Shown here: in pieces, positions 37,613 through 46,064 of the stretch
How positions within the stretch are numbered: position 1 is the stretch's first letter
How the letters are laid out: every line of letters begins with the position of its first letter
Assembly (NCBI GenBank): GCA_030038195.1
Contig: JASHPJ010000130.1
Span: 1-50,697, forward strand
Direction of reading: 5' to 3'
Source of the DNA: Acidobacteriaceae bacterium
GTDB lineage: Bacteria; Acidobacteriota; Terriglobia; Terriglobales; Acidobacteriaceae
DNA length: 50,697 nt
Notes under the pieces: generated by a model
Seen by the model: the letters and a program-made list of their open reading frames with translations, nothing else
Told to the model about the DNA's origin: nothing
The model's database searches: none
Made by a program: the position numbers and the translations under genes

Positions 37613-38197
37613 TTACCGGGGAGCGCCCTGGCCTGAGACTGCGGCGAAAGTAAGGTCCTGTGCCGGGCTGTGATGCTGCTCGCGCCACAGGTCGAAGAGG
37701 CGGCCGTAGCTGAGAGTAAGGAGCTCGGAGGCTTCGATGCCCAGGCGCGCGGCGGTGCGGTCGATCCAGCCGGCTGCGCCTTCGAGCTCGGCGTAGTTGC
37801 CGATAGGGGTTTCGTCCACGACGCAGTAGCCCCGGCCATCAGTCCACTCGGTGCGCCATTTTTCGTAGCGGAAGGCGGGAACAAGGCCCAGCGAAGCAAA
37901 GACCTCGGCGAGCATATCGCCGTCGGTAATGCCGGTTTCGGTCTCGATCCGGTGTTTATGGCGGTCTTCGCCGGGGCCGGAGTCCGGAAGCCGCTTGTGA
38001 GTCAGGGTCCAGCGTCCGGCGTAGCTGCGGATACGCAGGATCTCTGTGCGCGCGCGCAGGCTGCGGCCGGGGGTATCGTACAGGACGTTGCTTTCGAAGC
38101 TCCGCGGCGTTGCCACGTGAAATCCCGCCGCCTGGAGCCGCTGGTTGAGGCTGTCCAGGTTGGCTATGCGGAATTTAATCTCGGTTTCGACGGGCAT
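37613..38197 (-). CDS. CYTH-domain protein (class IV adenylate cyclase / triphosphatase-like)
   Basis: About 194 residues from ATG 38197. The CYTH signature ETEIKF opens the protein, followed by LRIRSYAGRWTLTHKR and ETETGITD, giving the acidic and basic residues that line the tunnel of this fold. Family members hydrolyse triphosphates (thiamine triphosphate, inorganic triphosphate) or make cAMP; the branch here looks like CyaB/ThTPase. No ribosome-binding site precedes ATG 38197, but TATACT lies on the minus strand about 12 bases before it, compatible with a leaderless mRNA. It diverges from sua5 with 38 bases between starts. Confidence 0.85.
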   Translation of the reverse strand: MPVETEIKFRIANLDSLNQRLQAAGFHVATPRSFESNVLYDTPGRSLRARTEILRIRSYAGRWTLTHKRLPDSGPGEDRHKHRIETETGITDGDMLAEVFASLGLVPAFRYEKWRTEWTDGRGYCVVDETPIGNYAELEGAAGWIDRTAARLGIEASELLTLSYGRLFDLWREQHHSPAQDLTFAAVSGQGAPR

Positions 38198-38235
38198 GAC
38201 AAGGAGCCAGTATAACGGCAAACCGAGGTAACTGG

Positions 38236-39330
38236 TTGAGCCTGAGCCCGGCAGGTAAAAATAAAGGAGTGAAGACGCTTCGCCTGATTGTGGACCCTAC
38301 GCAACCCCAGACACCTGAGTCAACTGCGGCGCTCGACCGGGCGGCCGAGATCCTGCGCCGCGGCGGGCTGGTGGCCCTGCCCACGGAGACGGTCTACGGC
38401 CTGGGAGCCAACGCGCTGGATCAAGCTGCCGTTGCGCGCATCTTCGCAGCCAAGCGGCGGCCGGCATGGGACCCGATCATTGTGCATATTGCATCGAGCA
38501 GGATGCTCGACGTGCTGGTGAAGGATGTGCCCAGGGCGGCGCTGCCACTGATGAAAGCTTTCTGGCCCGGTCCGCTGACGCTGCTTTTGCCACGGGCGGA
38601 GGCGGTTCCTGACGCCGTGACCGCGGGCCGGCCGCTGGTGGGCGTGCGCATGCCGGCGCATCTGGTGGCTCACGAGGTCATTCACCGGGCCGGAGTGCCC
38701 GTGGCTGCGCCCAGCGCCAATCTGTTTGCCCATATCAGCCCAACGACAGCAGCGCACGTGCTGCAGGACCTGGACGGGCGGATCGATGCCGTGCTCGACG
38801 CCGGACCCTCGCTGCACGGGCTTGAGTCCACGGTGCTCGATCCGAATACGAGCCCGATGATCATTTACCGGCCGGGAGCGGTGACGGCCGAACAGATTCG
38901 GGACGTTGCCGGCCCGGTCCGGTTCTACCGCGAGGACGAAGAGTTTGTCGAAGCGCCGCTGGAAGCGCGGCCGGCTCCCGGCGTGGGATTGCGGCATTAC
39001 GCTCCGCAGGCGCGGCTGGTGCTGGTGGACGGGCCGCTGTCAGACCTGGAAGTGCTGCTGGCTAAGGCGGCGCGGGCCTTTCGCGGCGAGCAACTGGGCA
39101 TCATGCTGCCCGGCGAGCTGACGGCGCCTGCCGGGCTTAACTCCAGCCGGGTCTACGAGTGGGGCCTGTGGGCTGCGCCGGTGGAGATGGCGCGGCTGCT
39201 GTATGCCGGGCTGCGCGCTCTCGATGCGCAGAAATGCACGGTGATTCTGTGTCCGCTACCGCCGGCTGAGGGCGTGGGCGCGGCCATCCGCGACCGGCTG
39301 CGCAAGGCGGCGCGGACGGAGAAGGAATAG
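38236..39330 (+). CDS. sua5: L-threonylcarbamoyladenylate synthase (Sua5 type)
   Basis: 364 residues: an N-terminal YrdC domain (ALPTETVYGLGANAL, AKRRPAWDPIIVH, SVRMP-like VGVRMPAH, APSANLFAHISPTTAAHV) plus the C-terminal Sua5 domain. It uses threonine, bicarbonate and ATP to make threonylcarbamoyl-AMP for the t6A base of ANN-decoding tRNAs. TTG 38236 is taken as the start because GAGG lies seven to eight bases upstream; a GTG at 38269 is possible. Its stop is two bases from the stop of the convergent Sm-like gene, with no visible terminator between. Confidence 0.92.
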   Translation: MSLSPAGKNKGVKTLRLIVDPTQPQTPESTAALDRAAEILRRGGLVALPTETVYGLGANALDQAAVARIFAAKRRPAWDPIIVHIASSRMLDVLVKDVPRAALPLMKAFWPGPLTLLLPRAEAVPDAVTAGRPLVGVRMPAHLVAHEVIHRAGVPVAAPSANLFAHISPTTAAHVLQDLDGRIDAVLDAGPSLHGLESTVLDPNTSPMIIYRPGAVTAEQIRDVAGPVRFYREDEEFVEAPLEARPAPGVGLRHYAPQARLVLVDGPLSDLEVLLAKAARAFRGEQLGIMLPGELTAPAGLNSSRVYEWGLWAAPVEMARLLYAGLRALDAQKCTVILCPLPPAEGVGAAIRDRLRKAARTEKE

Positions 39331-39332
39331 GT

Positions 39333-39740
39333 CTACTGGCTGCCTTCGCCCAGCTTGTACATGTACTTAATAGCAGATTTGTAGACCAGGATCCGGGTGC
39401 GGCCACGCACTTTGAGCGTGGCGCGGTCATACCACTCGATGCAGCCTTCGATGCGCTCGCCGTCTTCCAGTACGATCACCATGGGCGTCTGCGACTGGAT
39501 CTGCTTCTGCAGATAGAACAGCTCGGCATGGCGGTTCTGGGACTCGCTCTCCACGGCTTGCGCGGCAAACCGGAAGGGCAGCGGAGTCGGCGCATTCTTC
39601 CGCGCGCGCGTTTGCGCCACGCCGGACGCGAGGCCGTTTTCGCCGCGGTTTGCGGGCAACGTGGACGACGAACTCATAGGCAACCAACTTTCCTGACGAA
39701 AAAATCCATACGGGCCACGCTCAAGATGCTCGATTCGCAT
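39333..39740 (-). CDS. Hfq/Sm-like RNA-binding protein with N-terminal extension
   Basis: About 135 residues from ATG 39740, chosen because AAAGGAGG lies just upstream; an ATG at 39677 would remove 21 residues. The last 65 residues look like an Sm fold: an N-terminal helix (AELFYLQKQI), strands TPMVIVLEDGERIEGCIEWYD and ATLKVRGRTR (Sm1), and ILVYKSAIKYM (Sm2), which parallels the YKHAI motif of Hfq. Hfq-type rings bind small RNAs and mRNAs. The first 70 residues are polar and probably disordered, unlike compact bacterial Hfq, and several Hfq RNA-contact residues differ. It may be the organism's Hfq or a paralogue. Downstream of holB on the same strand. Confidence 0.7.
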   Translation of the reverse strand: MRIEHLERGPYGFFRQESWLPMSSSSTLPANRGENGLASGVAQTRARKNAPTPLPFRFAAQAVESESQNRHAELFYLQKQIQSQTPMVIVLEDGERIEGCIEWYDRATLKVRGRTRILVYKSAIKYMYKLGEGSQ

Positions 39741-39971
39741 CTTCCTCCTTTTGGAACGCACGTCGTCTCGCCGGTCGGTTCGGAAGAAAGAACTCTCCCG
39801 TTCACGCGCGGAGAGCGTGCAGCGTACAAAGCAACTCTGGCGATGAATCCGTGGGCAGTTTGAACGAACCCACTGCGTAGGAGAGCTTGTACACGAAAAA
39901 GATGCCTGCCGCCCGGTGAGGGTTGCTCTCATCATACGCCAGACGGCGCTGCGCGCCACGCGAGGGAAAGC

Positions 39972-41111
39972 TTATCCGGCGCTTGCGCAGCCAAGGCTCA
40001 CCGCCATGGCGTCGATCGAGAGCGAGCGCAGCAGGTTGCGGCGCATGCCCTGCTCCACCTGGACGAGTGCGCGTGCGGCGGAGTCGATCCAGTCGATGGT
40101 AAGACCCTGTGCCAGCGCGGCGAGCTCTGCAGCCAGGTCCAGGTTGCGAATAAGCGCCGGCGTGCCAGCGGCAATGAGCAGCAGATCTTCCATAAGGCTG
40201 CCCAGCGCGCGCAGCAAGGCGATGGTCTTTTCCTGGCCGTCGGCGCCGGCGCGGTACGTCTCCGTGGCGCGGAAGAGCTGTGAGTAGTCGGGCTCGCGCA
40301 GTGCGGTACGCAGGATGATCAACGCGTCCTGGCGGCTGGCCAGCCAGGCGGAGAGATCGAAGGTCAGCGCGCGGCCCACGGCGCCTTCAGCAAGGCGCGT
40401 GGCGAGCGCGCGGTCTTTGGGCTTGAGCTCGGGGCGGCGCGTGGCCAGCAAGAGTTCAAGCTCCTCGGGCGGCAAAGCGCCAAGACGATGAATCACGGCG
40501 CGCGAGCGGATGGTGGGCAGCAGCTCCTGCGGATTTTCAGTAAGCAGGACCAGGGTGGCGCGATCGGGCGGTTCTTCCAGCACCTTGAGCAGGCTGTTGG
40601 CCGCTTCTTTCATGAATGCCGACGAGGTAAAGATGGTGAAGGCGCGGCGGGCTTCGATGGGCGGGCGGTAGTAGGCCGCGTGAATGGCTTGGCGCACCTG
40701 GCCGAGCTTGATGAGCAGTTGCGGTGGATCGGGCGGAATGATGAGGACGTCGGGATGCGTTTGCACCAGGATGCGCGTCTCGCGCTTGTCGGTCTCGCGC
40801 AGGTCTTCGCGCGCGGCCACGGCTTCGGCCACGCGCTCTTCGAGATTGGCTGCGGCGGCGATGCGCGTGCAGTTGGCGCAATGGCCACAGAAGTCGGGAA
40901 GGCTATCCGCTTCAATGGGCTCGAGGCAGTTGACGGCCTGGGCGAGCATGAGCGCAAGCGTGTATTTGCCGGCGCCACGCGGACCGGCCAGGATGAGCGA
41001 ATGCGGAAAACGCCCCGAGCGCACACTCTCGCGCAGATGCGTGACGGTTGCCGCGTTGCCCAGGAAGTCGCGAAAGCCCACGCTTCGAGCGTAGAGCAAT
41101 TGGCGGCGCAT
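39972..41111 (-). CDS. holB: DNA polymerase III delta-prime-type clamp-loader subunit
   Basis: About 379 residues from ATG 41111. P-loop GPRGAGKYT, a small zinc module FCGHCANCTR, the sensor region (FTIFTSSAFMKEAANSLLKVLEEPP is shown as a family landmark) and a helical collar domain at the end. It belongs to the AAA+ clamp loader that places the sliding clamp on DNA. The open frame extends upstream through antisense of tmk, so the start is uncertain; ATG 41111 gives a normal length. It follows tmk on the same strand by 91 bases, the common tmk-holB order. Confidence 0.88.
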   Translation of the reverse strand: MRRQLLYARSVGFRDFLGNAATVTHLRESVRSGRFPHSLILAGPRGAGKYTLALMLAQAVNCLEPIEADSLPDFCGHCANCTRIAAAANLEERVAEAVAAREDLRETDKRETRILVQTHPDVLIIPPDPPQLLIKLGQVRQAIHAAYYRPPIEARRAFTIFTSSAFMKEAANSLLKVLEEPPDRATLVLLTENPQELLPTIRSRAVIHRLGALPPEELELLLATRRPELKPKDRALATRLAEGAVGRALTFDLSAWLASRQDALIILRTALREPDYSQLFRATETYRAGADGQEKTIALLRALGSLMEDLLLIAAGTPALIRNLDLAAELAALAQGLTIDWIDSAARALVQVEQGMRRNLLRSLSIDAMAVSLGCASAG

Positions 41112-41202
41112 GTCGAGGTAGACGGCGCAGGCGGGCGGCGCGGATACGGCGCTGGGGTGCTTGGCGTGCAGCGCGGGCGCGTTTAAGGCAAAATGCGATG
41201 CG

Positions 41203-41871
41203 TCAGGCCTTTTGATCGAACAGCACGAGCCGCTCGGCAACGGCTTCCACAATCTGCTCGTGAACGTCGTCGATGGTGAGGTCGCCTTCGATGAGCACGA
41301 CGCGCCCGGTGTCGCGCGCGGCGATCTCGCGGTACTTCTGCCAGACGCGGTGATAGAAGTCGTCCTGCTCCTGCTCGAAGCGGCCTTCGCTGGCGCCGGT
41401 CTGCTGCTCCACGCGATCATTGCGGCGGCGTGCGCGGGCCAGAGATACCTCAAAGCCGGGAAGAAGCAGCAGAGTGAGATCGGGCTGCAGGTTGCCGCAG
41501 ATGAGCCGGTGCAGTTCCAGCACGACCTCGGAGCCGAGCTGGCGTCCACCGCCCTGGTAGGCCTCCGTCGAGTCGGTGAAGCGGTCGCACAGGACCATCG
41601 TACCCGCGTCGAGCGCGGGGCGGATGACCTCGGCGATGGCCTGGGCGCGGTCGGCGAACATGAGCGCCATCTCCGCCATGGGCGCCACGTCCGTGGAGCG
41701 GGAGTCGAGCAGGATGGCGCGGATGTGGTCGCCCAGGCCGGTTCCGCCGGGCTGGCGGGTCTGCGCCACGGGCAGGCCGCGCCGGCTCATCCACGCGGCC
41801 AAACGTTTGATCTGCGTGGTTTTGCCGGAGCCGTCCAGGCCCTCCAGGGTGATGAACAAACCGCGTGGCAT
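41203..41871 (-). CDS. tmk: Thymidylate kinase
   Basis: 222 residues: P-loop EGLDGSGKTTQ, RQPGGT with the DR pair later in CDRFTDST, and the lid RRRNDRVEQ. It phosphorylates dTMP to dTDP. Length is near the family norm. The holB gene follows on the same strand. The start is ATG 41871 with no strong ribosome-binding site visible upstream. Confidence 0.95.
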   Translation of the reverse strand: MPRGLFITLEGLDGSGKTTQIKRLAAWMSRRGLPVAQTRQPGGTGLGDHIRAILLDSRSTDVAPMAEMALMFADRAQAIAEVIRPALDAGTMVLCDRFTDSTEAYQGGGRQLGSEVVLELHRLICGNLQPDLTLLLLPGFEVSLARARRRNDRVEQQTGASEGRFEQEQDDFYHRVWQKYREIAARDTGRVVLIEGDLTIDDVHEQIVEAVAERLVLFDQKA

Positions 41872-41974
41872 GGGCTCAAGTCTACCACCGGGGAAAAATC
41901 AATCGGGGGTCAGTCTGCTTTATACGCGCCGTGCGTGTATGCTTGACATGGCGAAGCGCGGCCCGGCGCTGGTG

Positions 41975-42004
41975 GCATGAAGCAACCGGGCCCCGGTTTC
42001 ATGC
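41975..42004. repeat. Strong hairpin in the tmk / YXWGXW divergent gap
   Basis: GCATGAA and ACCGGG on the left pair with CCCGGT and TTCATGC on the right, interrupted by one three-base bulge, making a 13-pair stem. No T-run follows on either strand, so it is not an ordinary terminator. It may be a regulatory stem in the divergent intergenic region. Confidence 0.5.
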
Positions 42005-42141
42005 AACTAAAATGAGGATTTATCGGGGAGTCTGCGCGAAAACGATAGTCCCGGCTGCAACTTCTCGGGCGATGACGGGTTCCAATGGAAGTAAGACTGA
42101 GGCGCATGCGTTTCAGCTCGATGTTGACAGGAGGTTTTCTC

Positions 42142-43110
42142 ATGCGAATATCTCGCTCTGTGCGCCTGATGCTGCTGGCGCTGCTGGTCGCCGTGATTCC
42201 GGCGACTTCCCATGCGGGGGTTTTTATCAGTGTGGGCTTCGCTCCGCCGGTATTGCCGGTTTATGTGCAGCCACCCTGCCCTGAGCCTGGGCTGATGTGG
42301 ACGCCCGGCTACTGGGCCTATGGTCCTGACGGGTATTACTGGGTGCCCGGCGCGTGGGTGCCGGCGCCGTATGCGGGCGCGCTGTGGACGCCCGGCTATT
42401 GGGGCTGGTCTGCCAGCCTGTATGTGTGGCATCCCGGCTACTGGGGCCCGCACGTTGGCTACTACGGCGGCGTGAACTACGGATTCGGCTACATGGGCAT
42501 CGGCTTTGTGGGTGGCATGTGGCATGGTGGCGTGTTTGCCTATAACACGGCTGTGATGCGCGTGAACACCACGATCATTCACACCACTTACGTCGATCGC
42601 ACCATTGTGGAGCGCAACACGATCGTCAATGACCGGCACGTGGCCTACAACGGCGGGCCGGGCGGCATCAATCACGTGGCGACGGCCCAGGAGCGCATTG
42701 CCGACCACGATCAACACCTGGAGCGAACATCGTTCCAGACGCAGCACGCGAACGCGGCGATGCACGATCACTCGGCCTACTTCAGCGCCAATCATGGCCA
42801 TCCGGCGACGACGGTGTCGTCGCGGCCTCTGGCGGCTGAAAACCATCCGGCGCCGGCGCACGCGGGCAGCAGCGCGCACTTCAATGCCAATGCGCATGCC
42901 AACACCCAGTCCCGCGGCCAGTCGCAGACTCACGCCGCACCGCAGTCCCACGCCGCGCCCGAATCGCGCGCGACCTCGCAATATCATGCTGCGCCGCAGA
43001 CGCACGCAGCTCCGCAGTCGCATTCGCGTCCTGCGCCGCAGGAGCACTCTGCCTCGCGTCCTGAGAACCACAGCGGCGGTGGACACGACAGCCACGAGCA
43101 CGAACGGTAA
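42142..43110 (+). CDS. Secreted YXWGXW-repeat protein with His/Gln/Ala-rich tail
   Basis: 322 residues from ATG 42142, eleven bases after AGGAGG... with TTTTCTC between. A signal peptide ends near SHA. The first part has aromatic repeats of the form W-x-P-G-Y-W (WTPGYWAYG, WVPGAWVP, WTPGYWGW, WHPGYWGP), then Gly/Tyr-rich sequence and a long tail rich in His, Ala, Gln and Ser (TQSRGQSQTHAAPQ type). Such proteins are exported to the envelope in acidobacteria and proteobacteria; function is unknown. The His-rich tail could bind metals. A terminator hairpin lies between it and recJ. Confidence 0.8.
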   Translation: MRISRSVRLMLLALLVAVIPATSHAGVFISVGFAPPVLPVYVQPPCPEPGLMWTPGYWAYGPDGYYWVPGAWVPAPYAGALWTPGYWGWSASLYVWHPGYWGPHVGYYGGVNYGFGYMGIGFVGGMWHGGVFAYNTAVMRVNTTIIHTTYVDRTIVERNTIVNDRHVAYNGGPGGINHVATAQERIADHDQHLERTSFQTQHANAAMHDHSAYFSANHGHPATTVSSRPLAAENHPAPAHAGSSAHFNANAHANTQSRGQSQTHAAPQSHAAPESRATSQYHAAPQTHAAPQSHSRPAPQEHSASRPENHSGGGHDSHEHER

Positions 43111-43131
43111 GCTCGCCAGCCATCAAACAAC

Positions 43132-43157
43132 AAGGCCCGCGGTTCGCCGCGGGCCTT
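43132..43157. terminator. Bidirectional terminator between YXWGXW gene and recJ
   Basis: Perfect 11-base arms AAGGCCCGCGG (43132-43142) and CCGCGGGCCTT (43147-43157) with a TTCG loop, between convergent stops. On the minus strand it is followed by GTTGTTTG, a T-rich tail; on the plus strand the tail is weak. Confidence 0.85.
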
Positions 43158-43163
43158 GCTGCC

Positions 43164-44963
43164 TCAGGACTTGGACGGCTCCATGCCGACAATCTCCACT
43201 TCAAGACCGCCGAAGTCGGGATGGTCGTTTTCGCGGATGCGGTAAGCGAGATCGATGAGACTGCCCTGCGTGAGCGAGAGTTCGGCGGCGCGGCCGGCCA
43301 TGTTCCAGCCCACGGCGCGCATGGAGCCGCTGGCCCCGGAATCCTGCGCCAGCTCGAGACGCAGATGGCGGTCTTTCATGACATGCGGCGCAGCGAGCAG
43401 GCGCACGCGGCGCGCGAGGAAGATGGGCTCGGGGTTGCCGTGGCCGAGCGGCTCGAGCTTGCGCAGCCACCCAGCGAGCACAGGCGTGATGCGGTCAAGC
43501 GGCAGCTCGGCGTGAATGCGCAGGAGGCGCTCCGGCTCGCGCGCGGCGAGATGTTCTTCCGCGTAGCCGCGCAGGCGGCGGCGCAGCTCAGGCAGTGACT
43601 TTGCGGGCATGGCAAAGCCGATGGCAAAGGCGTGGCCGCCGAAGCGCGTGAAGAGATCGGCGCAGCTCTCGATGGCGCTGAGCAGCGCGAAGCCATCGAC
43701 GGAGCGGCCGGAGCCGTGCGCGACGCCGTCTTCCACGCTGACGACGATGGCCGGCTTGGCGGTGCGCTCCACGACGCGCGAGGCAAGGATGCCAATGACG
43801 CCGCGGTGCCAGCGGTCGCCATCGACGACGAGGAGACGGTCTGCGACGAGTTCGGAGTCTTCGATGAGCCGGGCTTCGATGCAGGCGAGCGCGGCGGCCT
43901 CGGCGTCGCGTCGTTCGCGATTCAGCCGTTCGAGCTTGGCGGCCAGCTCTGCGGCGCGCGCAGCGTCGCGCGTGCAGAAGAGCTCGATGACTTGGGAGGC
44001 TACGTCCATGCGGCCGGCGGCATTGATGCGCGGCGCAAGGCGGAAAGCGACGTCGAAGCCGGTGAGCTGCTTAGCGGCGGGATCGAGGGCCGCAGCGGCA
44101 AAGAGCGCGCGCAGGCCGACTCCGGCCGGCTGGCGCAGCTCGCGCAGGCCCAGCGCGGCGATGGCGCGGTTCTCGCCGCGCAGCGACACGGCATCGGCGA
44201 TGGTGGCGATGGCCGCCATCTTGAGAAAGCTGGGCAAAATCTTTTCGCGGGTGCGTGCCGGATCGCGGCGCTCCAGCAGCGCTTGCGCGAGCTTGAGCGC
44301 GATGGCCGCGCCACAGAGAGATTTTTCAGGATACGCGCAGCCCTGCTGGTTGGGGTTGAGAATGGCGAGCGCGCGCGGCACGGCATCGCCTGCTTTTGGC
44401 AGGTGATGGTCGGTGATGATGAGGTCGAGACCGAGACGCCGCGCGGTCTCCGCTTCAGCAAAGGCACGCATGCCGGTGTCAACGGTGATAACCAGGCGCA
44501 CGCCTTCGGCGCAGGCAGCTTCCAGCACGCTCGACTGCAGGCCGTAGCCCTCGCGCAGCCGGTGCGGAACGTGAAAGCGCGCCGTGCCGCCGAGCATCTC
44601 GATAGCGGTTTTGAGCAGCACAACGGCGGTGGTGCCATCCACGTCGTAGTCGCCGTAGAGCAGGATGGGCTCGCGCGCGGCGATGGCGCGCTCGAGACGA
44701 TCGACGGCCGCGGCCATCCCTTGCATGAGAAAAGGATCGTGCAGATGGCCGGGCTCTGGATTGAGAAACGCGAAGGCTTCAGAGGTTTGTGTAACGCCGC
44801 GCGCAAGCAGTAGCTCAGCGAGAACCAGCGGCAGGCGCGCCTGCTGCGCGAGCAATGCAGCCCCGGGATGCGGCTCGGCCACGATCCAGCGCTGGCGGGG
44901 AGATTCTCGCGTCGATTGGTTTGTCGGCGCAGGCCGTTCTGCCGCAATGCCCACAGAGCTCAC
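43164..44963 (-). CDS. recJ: Single-stranded-DNA-specific exonuclease RecJ
   Basis: 599 residues with the DHH phosphoesterase motifs: GDYDVDG, VDTG, ITDHH, and the DHHA1 domain with GGHAFAIGF, then an OB-like C-terminal part. RecJ degrades single-stranded DNA 5' to 3' in recombination and mismatch or base-excision repair, using manganese or magnesium. The GTG at 44963 lies six bases after the stop of the acidic upstream protein, so the two are translationally close. An N-terminal extension of about 30 residues precedes the family core; a later start is possible. Confidence 0.93.
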   Translation of the reverse strand: MSSVGIAAERPAPTNQSTRESPRQRWIVAEPHPGAALLAQQARLPLVLAELLLARGVTQTSEAFAFLNPEPGHLHDPFLMQGMAAAVDRLERAIAAREPILLYGDYDVDGTTAVVLLKTAIEMLGGTARFHVPHRLREGYGLQSSVLEAACAEGVRLVITVDTGMRAFAEAETARRLGLDLIITDHHLPKAGDAVPRALAILNPNQQGCAYPEKSLCGAAIALKLAQALLERRDPARTREKILPSFLKMAAIATIADAVSLRGENRAIAALGLRELRQPAGVGLRALFAAAALDPAAKQLTGFDVAFRLAPRINAAGRMDVASQVIELFCTRDAARAAELAAKLERLNRERRDAEAAALACIEARLIEDSELVADRLLVVDGDRWHRGVIGILASRVVERTAKPAIVVSVEDGVAHGSGRSVDGFALLSAIESCADLFTRFGGHAFAIGFAMPAKSLPELRRRLRGYAEEHLAAREPERLLRIHAELPLDRITPVLAGWLRKLEPLGHGNPEPIFLARRVRLLAAPHVMKDRHLRLELAQDSGASGSMRAVGWNMAGRAAELSLTQGSLIDLAYRIRENDHPDFGGLEVEIVGMEPSKS

Positions 44964-44968
44964 GCCGC

Positions 44969-45448
44969 CTACTCGTCCTCGTCGTCCTGCTGATTGGCGT
45001 CGTCGATGACGATGTCCTGGAAGGCTTCGATGTCTTCGAGAAGCGTCTGGAAGCGCTCATACCACTCAGTGGTGGTTTCGTGCAGAAAAGTGAGCCCCTG
45101 GTAGACGAAGCCGAGCTGGATGTAACCGAGCATGCCGGCGTATTTGCGCAGCCACTTGGCTTCCACCAGTTCGGTGGCTTCCTCGTCGGGGAAGTTCATC
45201 TCGCCGGCTTCTTCAATAAGCGCGTCGAGCTCTTCGCGCTCCAGCGTCATTTCGCTGAAGGTGACGAAAGGAGCGCCAACATGCTTGGCCATCTCCACAA
45301 AGTCTTTCCAGGAGTCGGGATTGCCGCGTCCCTCCCAGAGAATGGAGGGAATGTCTTCCGTCACGTAGCCGGGCAGACGGCGAAGGCCATGACCTTCAAT
45401 GAAGGCCACCATGTCGTCTTTTAGGGAGAGCAGGTTATCGGTACTCAT
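44969..45448 (-). CDS. Conserved-looking acidic protein of unknown function
   Basis: 159 residues from ATG 45448 (an upstream extension to 45604 has non-coding composition). The protein is acidic, mostly helical by composition, with a closing run NQQDDEDE. No enzyme motif, signal peptide or membrane span is visible. It is followed after five bases by recJ, so it probably shares its mRNA; a role in DNA repair is only guilt by association. I do not recognise the family. Confidence 0.75.
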   Translation of the reverse strand: MSTDNLLSLKDDMVAFIEGHGLRRLPGYVTEDIPSILWEGRGNPDSWKDFVEMAKHVGAPFVTFSEMTLEREELDALIEEAGEMNFPDEEATELVEAKWLRKYAGMLGYIQLGFVYQGLTFLHETTTEWYERFQTLLEDIEAFQDIVIDDANQQDDEDE

Positions 45449-45626
45449 AGTCAAGCCATTATTTTCGCAGATACGGCCGGGGAGGGGCAGGGATACTGTG
45501 GAAACTTCACCATGGCTGCGGCAAGGCTTTACCCTGGAACTAGCCGCATCGGGATTCCCGCAAGGGACTTGCGCGGAGGGTCCGATGCAAGCCCATGCTT
45601 TCACTTCTGATTGAGGAGAATACCGC

Positions 45627-45977
45627 TTGCCCGCCTTCGAGCGTCACGTCTTTGTCTGCCATAATACCCGTCCTGCCGACGCGCCGCGGCCCTCCTGCAC
45701 CGCAGATGGAAAAAGCGAGCTGCACGCGCGGCTGAACCAACTGGCGAAAGAGGCCGGGCTGGGCGGTCGGGTGCGCATCAACAAGGCCGGCTGCCTGGAC
45801 CAGTGCGAGCATGGACCGACGGTGGTGGTGTATCCCGAAGCCGTATGGTACGGCAACGTGAGACCGGAAGACGCGGAGGAGATTGTTGCCGAGCACCTGG
45901 TGGGCGGCCGTCCGGTGGAGCGGCTGCGGATCGCCGACGCGTGCCTGAATGCCAAGAGCTGCCCGCACCGGGGATGA
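45627..45977 (+). CDS. Thioredoxin-like [2Fe-2S] ferredoxin
   Basis: 116 residues. Cys11, Cys24, Cys56 and Cys60 have the spacing of shethna-type thioredoxin-like ferredoxins (CxN...SC...AGCLDQCEHGP), which carry one [2Fe-2S] cluster and pass electrons in the cytoplasm. Two extra cysteines lie near the C-terminus. TTG 45627 is the start, supported by GAGGAGA seven bases upstream. It stands alone, diverging from the recJ operon. Confidence 0.88.
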   Translation: MPAFERHVFVCHNTRPADAPRPSCTADGKSELHARLNQLAKEAGLGGRVRINKAGCLDQCEHGPTVVVYPEAVWYGNVRPEDAEEIVAEHLVGGRPVERLRIADACLNAKSCPHRG

Positions 45978-46064
45978 GCGGAGCACCCCGGAAGCACCCT
46001 CGGTTCGTACAGGAAATCAGCATTCCCAGGCCACCCGTCCTCCAGCTTGCCGAGGATACGGAGA

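Noticed and set aside
42007-43101. Arg/His-rich open frame antisense to the YXWGXW gene
   Set aside because: Composition reflects the complement of the repeat-rich gene; the plus-strand gene has a signal peptide and a strong ribosome-binding site.
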